In this document: piece by piece, positions 6,351-9,498 of the stretch
Layout of the letters: every line of letters begins with the position of its first letter
Position numbering within the stretch: the first letter of the stretch is position 1
Assembly: GCA_003164255.1 (NCBI GenBank)
Contig: PLST01000225.1
Coordinates: 6,689 to 16,186 of the forward strand
Source: Acidobacteriaceae bacterium
GTDB lineage: Bacteria > Acidobacteriota > Terriglobia > Terriglobales > Acidobacteriaceae
Direction: 5' to 3'
DNA: 9,498 nt
Program-made: the position numbers and the translations under genes
Notes under the pieces: generated by a model
What the model was told of the DNA's origin: nothing
Databases searched by the model: none
Seen by the model: the letters and a program-made list of their open reading frames with translations, nothing else

Positions 6351-7796
6351 ATGAAGATGCGTCCGGGATCACAAACGGGATTTCTGCTTTGCGGCAAGGA
6401 ATGGACCGACGGAGAGGCGCTGGAAGTGCGGTCGCCTTGGGACCAGGGGCTGGTGGGTCGGGTGACAGTGGCCACGCGCGCCGATGCACGCCAGGCCGTG
6501 AATCACGCGGTGGCGAGCCTGCGGCGGACGCGGGCACTGCCGCGCTGGAAGCGGCGCGAGATTCTTGAGGATGTGGCCGCGGCTCTTATTGAACAAAAGG
6601 AACGGTTCGCGCAGTTGATTGTGGCGGAGGCGGGCAAGCCGGTGCGTGCGGCGCGCTCGGAGGTGGACCGCGCGGTGGTGACCTTCAAGACCGCGGCGGA
6701 AGAGTCGGCGCGGCTGGGTGGGGAGAGCCTTCCGCTGGACCTGACAGAAGGAAACGAAGGGCGCTGGGGACTGGTTCAGCGTTTTCCCGTGGGTCCGATT
6801 CTGGCGATTACTCCGTTCAATTTTCCGCTGAACCTGGTGGCGCACAAGCTGGCTCCGGCGATGGCTGCGGGCTGCCCAATCATCTTGAAGCCGGCGCCGC
6901 AGACGCCGTTTACCGCGCTGGCGCTGGGCGAAGTGATTTTGAAGGCGGGCTGGCCGGAAGAGGCGCTGGCGGTGCTGACGCTGGACAATGCAGACACGGC
7001 GTGGCTGGCAGAGAAGGAAGACCGCGTGAAGTTGGTGAGCTTTACGGGGTCAGCGAAAGTGGGCTGGGAGCTGAAGGCTCATTCAGGACGGAAGCGGGTG
7101 CTGCTGGAACTGGGCGGCAATGCAGCGTTGATTGTGCACGGCGACTGGCCCGACCTGGAAGAAGCGGCGCGGCGCACGACACATGGGGCTTTTGGCTACG
7201 CGGGACAGGCATGCATCAGCGTGCAGCGGGTTTATGTGGAACGCGCGGTTTTCCAATCGTTCCTTTGGAAAGTGGTGGAGCATGCGTCGAAGCTGGTATC
7301 GGGCAATCCGTCGGATGAGGCGACGGAAGTGGGACCGCTGATCCGGCTGAGCGATGCGGAACGTGTGGAGCAATGGGTGAAGGAGGCCGTGGAAGGCGGC
7401 GCCAAGCTGATTGCCGGCGGTGGGCGACAAGGCTCCATGATGGAGCCAACGATTTTGACGGGGACCAAACCGGGCATGAAAGTGCGCGATGAAGAAGTGT
7501 TTGGGCCAGTGGTGGCGATTGAACCCTACGAGGATTTTGAAGAAGCGCTGGCCGAAGTGAATCACTCGAAGTATGGCTTGCAGGCGGGGCTGATGACGCG
7601 CGACGCCGGACGGATTCTAACCGCGTATCGCGAACTGGAAGTGGGTGCGCTGATTGTGGGCGACAGCCCGAACTGGCGGCTTGACCCGATGCCCTATGGC
7701 GGGGTGAAGGATTCAGGGCTGGGACGCGAGGGCATCCGCTACGCGATGGAAGAGATGACCGAGCCGCGGATGCTGGTGATGACGGGGATTGGGTAG
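6351..7796 (+). CDS. Aldehyde dehydrogenase family protein (NAD(P)+-dependent)
   Basis: A 481-residue cytoplasmic enzyme of the usual ALDH length that should oxidise an aldehyde to a carboxylate with NAD(P)+. All core motifs are present: PFNFP with the oxyanion-site N157, the nucleotide-binding K180 in ILKPAPQTP, FTGSAKVG (231-238), LLELGGN with general base E253, GYAGQACIS with nucleophile C288, and EEVFGPV with E382. FLLCGKEW at the N-terminus and SPNWRLDPMPYGGVKDSGLGRE near the C-terminus are also typical. The overall look is of the lactaldehyde / non-phosphorylating glyceraldehyde-3-phosphate group, but the substrate cannot be assigned by eye. No partner gene is adjacent: upstream is a divergent gene and downstream a repeat-rich gap. 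Codons end strongly in G, like the Tat protein gene. Confidence 0.92.
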   Translation: MKMRPGSQTGFLLCGKEWTDGEALEVRSPWDQGLVGRVTVATRADARQAVNHAVASLRRTRALPRWKRREILEDVAAALIEQKERFAQLIVAEAGKPVRAARSEVDRAVVTFKTAAEESARLGGESLPLDLTEGNEGRWGLVQRFPVGPILAITPFNFPLNLVAHKLAPAMAAGCPIILKPAPQTPFTALALGEVILKAGWPEEALAVLTLDNADTAWLAEKEDRVKLVSFTGSAKVGWELKAHSGRKRVLLELGGNAALIVHGDWPDLEEAARRTTHGAFGYAGQACISVQRVYVERAVFQSFLWKVVEHASKLVSGNPSDEATEVGPLIRLSDAERVEQWVKEAVEGGAKLIAGGGRQGSMMEPTILTGTKPGMKVRDEEVFGPVVAIEPYEDFEEALAEVNHSKYGLQAGLMTRDAGRILTAYRELEVGALIVGDSPNWRLDPMPYGGVKDSGLGREGIRYAMEEMTEPRMLVMTGIG

Positions 7797-7852
7797 AGGG
7801 CGACCCCGATCCCTGCGAATGACAAGCGAGTATCGATGGGAGAAGCGCACCG

Positions 7853-7880
7853 GCAGGGGCTGCCCAGGCTGCGGAAAAAG
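7853..7880 (-). repeat. Inverted fragment of the modular repeat
   Basis: On the minus strand this reads TTTTTCCGCAGCCTG followed by an AGCCCCTG block, the same left module that opens units D, E and F (GAGTTTTTCCGCA). It lies head to head with unit A, about 25 nt away, mirroring the arrangement at 8636-8670 and unit C. Confidence 0.5.
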
Positions 7881-7904
7881 GCGCGTGCAGTAGTGCGAAC
7901 TTAG

Positions 7905-7965
7905 CAGGGGCTGAAGCCCGACGCTTATTTTGCGGCCTTTGCGGCACGAGTAAACTCGTGCCCTG
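7905..7965 (+). repeat. Palindromic repeat unit A
   Basis: It begins CAGGGGCTGAAGCCC, a 5-bp hairpin (GGGCT/AGCCC). After TTTTGCGGCCTTTGC follows a perfect 8-bp hairpin GGCACGAG-TAAA-CTCGTGCC at 7943-7962. The hairpin is identical to that of unit E about 1 kb away. Confidence 0.8.
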
Positions 7966-8068
7966 ACACTTAATCCGGCTTCGCGGGAGTTTTTCTTTTC
8001 CTTTGAATTCGTCGCCTGGTCAAAACCAAAGAATATCCTGCATGAACTTCAGGCTTAGGACACCAGAG

Positions 8069-8192
8069 CTGGTTGCATAAATGCCGGTCAGCCAGTGCAG
8101 AACATCCCTCAGGGGCTCAAGCCCCAGGTTTTATGCGCCTTCTGCGGCACGGCAAAAGGAGTGCCCTTTCAAAACCCGATTAATGCAACCAG
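8069..8192. repeat. 10-bp inverted repeats bracketing repeat unit B
   Basis: CTGGTTGCAT at 8069-8078 and its exact complement ATGCAACCAG at 8183-8192 flank unit B, giving a 124-bp segment with inverted ends. Three of the next four inward bases also match. The right arm lies 15 nt past the end of the Lys-rich gene. I see no target-site duplication or transposase. Confidence 0.5.
8106..8175 (+). repeat. Palindromic repeat unit B (decayed main stem)
   Basis: It starts CCCTCAGGGGCTCAAGCCCC with a 6-bp GGGGCT/AGCCCC hairpin and ends GTGCCCTTTCAAAAC. The main hairpin keeps GGCAC/GTGCC but the inner positions (GGC / GGA) no longer pair, so this copy looks degenerate compared with units A, C and E. 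Confidence 0.75.
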
Positions 8193-8207
8193 TTCTCGTC
8201 AAGCAAG

Positions 8208-8447
8208 CTACTTTTTAGATTTTGCCTTTGCCTTGTGGAGAGCCCAACGCTTGTGCTGCGCGTCGGCGATGCGCTTGCGAGCTTCAGGGCTGAGCACATG
8301 CTTCTTTTTCTTCTTTGTCTTCGGGGACGCGCTGATGGATTGGAGGGCCGCAACGTCCGTTGAGCCGAGGCCTGCAAGCAGAGTCCGGGCTTGAGTGAGG
8401 CGGGCGATTTCAGCGTCGATTTGAGCAACGATTGAATCAATGGCCAT
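8208..8447 (-). CDS. Small Lys-rich protein with a helical N-terminus and an LSPEARKRIADAQHKRW motif
   Basis: A 79-residue protein, probably cytoplasmic. Residues 1-30 (MAIDSIVAQIDAEIARLTQARTLL) form a heptad-like amphipathic helix. A flexible linker follows, then KTKKKKKH and the motif LSPEARKRIADAQHKRW, and the tail is Lys/Ala-rich. This architecture recurs in small hypothetical proteins I associate with acidobacteria; the basic C-terminal half suggests nucleic-acid contact, by inference only. I place the start at ATG 8447 rather than the TTG at 8513, because the extra 22 residues look non-coding and a promoter-like -35/-10 pair ends 6 nt before this ATG. No Shine-Dalgarno precedes either start. 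Repeat unit B lies just downstream and may end the transcript. Confidence 0.65.
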   Translation of the reverse strand: MAIDSIVAQIDAEIARLTQARTLLAGLGSTDVAALQSISASPKTKKKKKHVLSPEARKRIADAQHKRWALHKAKAKSKK

Positions 8448-8453
8448 AAGTGA

Positions 8454-8483
8454 AGGATAAATTAGAAAGACGATTCTGGACAA
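8454..8483 (-). promoter_or_regulatory. Candidate leaderless promoter of the Lys-rich protein gene
   Basis: On the minus strand TTGTCC (8483-8478) and TATCCT (8459-8454) are separated by 18 nt, each matching its sigma-70 hexamer consensus at four of six positions. The -10 box ends 6 nt before the ATG at 8447, so the transcript would begin at or beside the start codon, consistent with the missing ribosome site. Confidence 0.35.
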
Positions 8484-8635
8484 GTTAGCCCGTGAATTGT
8501 AAATGAAGTTCAAGTCATAACATTGGGAATAACTCTATGGATTGTATGAGGAAATCTGACTTACAGCCTTTTATCCTCTTTGGATCTTGCGATGCGGGCG
8601 ATGGTGAGGAAAATGAAAGGGCGGCTGCGTTTGCC

Positions 8636-8670
8636 GTCCCTCAGGGGCTAACCCGGCTGCGGAAAAACTC
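8636..8670 (-). repeat. Inverted module joining both left ends of the repeat family
   Basis: On the minus strand it starts with GAGTTTTTCCGCA, the exact 13-nt left end of units D, E and F. It then runs into AGCCCCTGAGGGAC, the complement of the left end of units B and C. It is therefore a junction of two modules without the main hairpin. Confidence 0.65.
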
Positions 8671-8698
8671 GGAATGTGTAGCGACAAAGGGGAAAACC

Positions 8699-8771
8699 GT
8701 CCCTCAGGGCCTAAAGGCCAGCTTGATTTTATTGCGTTTATGGCACGGATAAATCCGTGCCCTTTCAAAAC
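8699..8771 (+). repeat. Palindromic repeat unit C
   Basis: It begins GTCCCTCAGGGCC, with small hairpin GGCC-TAAA-GGCC (8708-8719). The main hairpin GGCACGGA-TAAA-TCCGTGCC at 8742-8761 is perfect over 8 bp. Compared with units A and E, the three inner pairs differ on both arms together while the TAAA loop is kept. The unit ends CTTTCAAAAC. Confidence 0.8.
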
Positions 8772-8785
8772 AACGCAGCACTATC

Positions 8786-8863
8786 GAGTTTTTCCGCATC
8801 CTGTAAAGCCCGACTTCGTATTGCGCCGCTTATGGCGCGTCTAAAGCCGCGCCCTTTCAAGAC
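8786..8863 (+). repeat. Palindromic repeat unit D
   Basis: It begins GAGTTTTTCCGCA, then CCTGTAAAGCCCGAC. The main hairpin GGCGCGTC-TAAA-GCCGCGCC at 8834-8853 pairs at seven of eight positions and differs from units A, C and E on both arms. It ends CTTTCAAGAC. Confidence 0.8.
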
Positions 8864-8876
8864 ATCGCGGCCACGA

Positions 8877-8952
8877 GAGTTTTTCCGCAGCACGTAAAGC
8901 CCGACGCTGATTTTGCGGCTTTTGCGGCACGAGTAAACTCGTGCCCTGATAC
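8877..8952 (+). repeat. Palindromic repeat unit E
   Basis: It begins GAGTTTTTCCGCA, then ACGTAAAGCCCGACGC and TTTTGCGGCTTTTGC. The main hairpin at 8926-8945 is identical to that of unit A, although unit A has the other left module. It starts 91 nt after unit D. Confidence 0.8.
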
Positions 8953-8969
8953 AAACCACTTCGCCGACG

Positions 8970-9056
8970 GAGTTTTTCCGCAAGCTGTAAAGCCCGACTT
9001 CCAATTTGCGACATGTGCGGCGTGCGCCGCGGCGGAACGCCGCGTCCTTTCAAAAC
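8970..9056 (+). repeat. Palindromic repeat unit F with a replaced, GC-rich stem
   Basis: It begins GAGTTTTTCCGCA and CTGTAAAGCCCGACTT, 93 nt after unit E, and ends CCTTTCAAAAC. The hairpin region is longer and different: GCGGCGT (9017-9023) pairs with ACGCCGC (9037-9043) around a GC-rich loop that has replaced TAAA. Confidence 0.75.
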
Positions 9057-9088
9057 GGTGCGGTTCAACAAGTTTGTCATATAGCAAA

Positions 9089-9111
9089 GGGACGGCTGCC
9101 TGAGCCGTCCC
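9089..9111 (-). terminator. Hairpin terminator candidate for the right-edge gene
   Basis: On the minus strand GGGACGGCT and AGCCGTCCC form a perfect 9-bp stem around a 5-nt loop, followed by TTTGC. It begins 29 nt after the stop at 9141. The T tract is short, so termination may be weak or Rho-assisted; the stem also resembles hairpins within the repeat tract. Confidence 0.5.
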
Positions 9112-9140
9112 TCTGTTGTGTTGGATCGATTGCGGTTGAC

Positions 9141-9498
9141 TTACATTCCGAGATACTCGACGTGCACATATGTACCGAGACGCACGTTATAGGCGAGATA
9201 CCATCCTGGATGGTCAGGGTCTTCGTAGATGACGATCTGGTCGGAGTCCCAGAGCCAGCCGTCACAGAAGGCGATGTCAGCCGCAGCGACATCCCAATAC
9301 CAGCCGTTGAACCAGAAGCGTCCGGGGTTACCGCCGGCGAGCCGCCAAACATGGGAGCGTCCAAATCCACCGGTGAAGCGGCCGTGGGCGAACGGCTGAT
9401 CGACGTGGTAGTTGGGATCATTGGGTCCCGTGTCGTGACCGACCCAGACCTTACCGTCGACGTGAGGCACGTTGGGGTGGCCGGGCTGATCAGAGAAG
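9141..9498 (-). CDS. C-terminal part of an aromatic-rich, probably exported protein of unknown function
   Basis: The frame is open from the right edge to a TAA at 9141, giving 118 residues without the N-terminus. An internal GTG at 9470 is not needed as a start, because the upstream codons (FSDQPGHPN) continue the same style of sequence. The protein is rich in Trp, Tyr, Gly, Asp and His. It contains HVDGKVWVGHD, HGRFTGGFGRSHVWRL, RFWFNGWYWDV, a DGWLWDSDQIVIYEDPDHPGW segment and a closing YVHVEYLG. The alternating aromatic/polar pattern suggests short beta strands of a periplasmic or secreted protein. It resembles hypothetical proteins I recall from acidobacteria. No catalytic motif is recognised, and its signal peptide, if present, lies outside the window. 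Confidence 0.7.
   Translation of the reverse strand, partial: FSDQPGHPNVPHVDGKVWVGHDTGPNDPNYHVDQPFAHGRFTGGFGRSHVWRLAGGNPGRFWFNGWYWDVAAADIAFCDGWLWDSDQIVIYEDPDHPGWYLAYNVRLGTYVHVEYLGM

Larger units (their letters stand above)
7797..8207. other. Convergent intergenic region carrying repeat units A and B
   Basis: This gap separates two convergent genes (aldehyde dehydrogenase and the small Lys-rich protein). It holds an inverted repeat fragment (7853-7880), repeat unit A (7905-7965) and repeat unit B (8106-8175), and otherwise unique sequence. The hairpins could act as terminators for both genes. Frames that read through the repeats are not credible genes. Confidence 0.6.
8448..8698. other. Upstream region of the Lys-rich gene with an inverted repeat fragment
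   Basis: Apart from the promoter candidate (8454-8483) and the inverted repeat module (8636-8670), this 251-base stretch shows nothing I recognise. An imperfect stem, GGGCGGC with GCCGTCCC, lies at about 8619-8640 and resembles the hairpin at 9089-9111. A plus-strand frame from 8537 runs into the repeat and is judged spurious. Confidence 0.45.

Noticed and set aside
8095..8394. Plus-strand open frame of 99 codons
   Set aside because: Its first part is translated repeat unit B and the rest is antisense to the Lys-rich protein gene.
8786..9056. CRISPR-like array (units D-F with short spacers)
   Set aside because: Units are 76-88 nt, imperfect and internally palindromic, with 13-17 nt spacers and no cas genes; this does not fit CRISPR.

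Overview
The window looks like chromosomal DNA of a soil bacterium, most plausibly an acidobacterium (class Terriglobia). This is inferred from the protein families, a resemblance to hypothetical proteins I associate with that group, and intergenic repeats between genes. No rRNA, tRNA, CRISPR array, transposase or phage gene is visible.

Layout. (1) 1-1807, minus strand: an HhH-GPD DNA-3-methyladenine glycosylase followed after 50 nt by a GH57-type glycosidase that runs off the left edge. (2) 1908-4007, plus strand, divergent: a Tat-exported DUF5054-like protein whose N-terminal half resembles GH38 alpha-mannosidases. (3) 4316-5872, minus strand: a small membrane protein, then a radical SAM protein with a C-terminal SPASM-like cysteine cluster. 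The 99-nt gap between them holds a possible 24-codon ORF whose stop overlaps the radical SAM start (TAATG), and a perfect 12-bp inverted repeat that would pair with the radical SAM Shine-Dalgarno and start codon. (4) 6351-7796, plus strand: an aldehyde dehydrogenase with intact catalytic residues. (5) 7797-9115: a repeat-rich tract carrying one small Lys-rich protein gene (8208-8447, minus) and at least six copies, plus two inverted fragments, of a modular palindromic repeat. (6) 9141-9498, minus strand: the C-terminal part of an aromatic-rich, probably exported protein that enters from the right edge.

Plus-strand genes favour G-ending codons and minus-strand genes favour C-ending codons, so much of the window is strongly G-skewed on the plus strand. 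The 4.0-6.1 kb block is visibly less skewed and more AT-rich. The genes do not form one pathway: two glycosidase-like proteins suggest polysaccharide turnover, the glycosylase is DNA repair, and the radical SAM unit is an uncharacterised modification system. The most interesting parts are the radical SAM leader (5366-5465) and the hairpin repeat array, where stem sequences change in compensating pairs around a constant TAAA loop.
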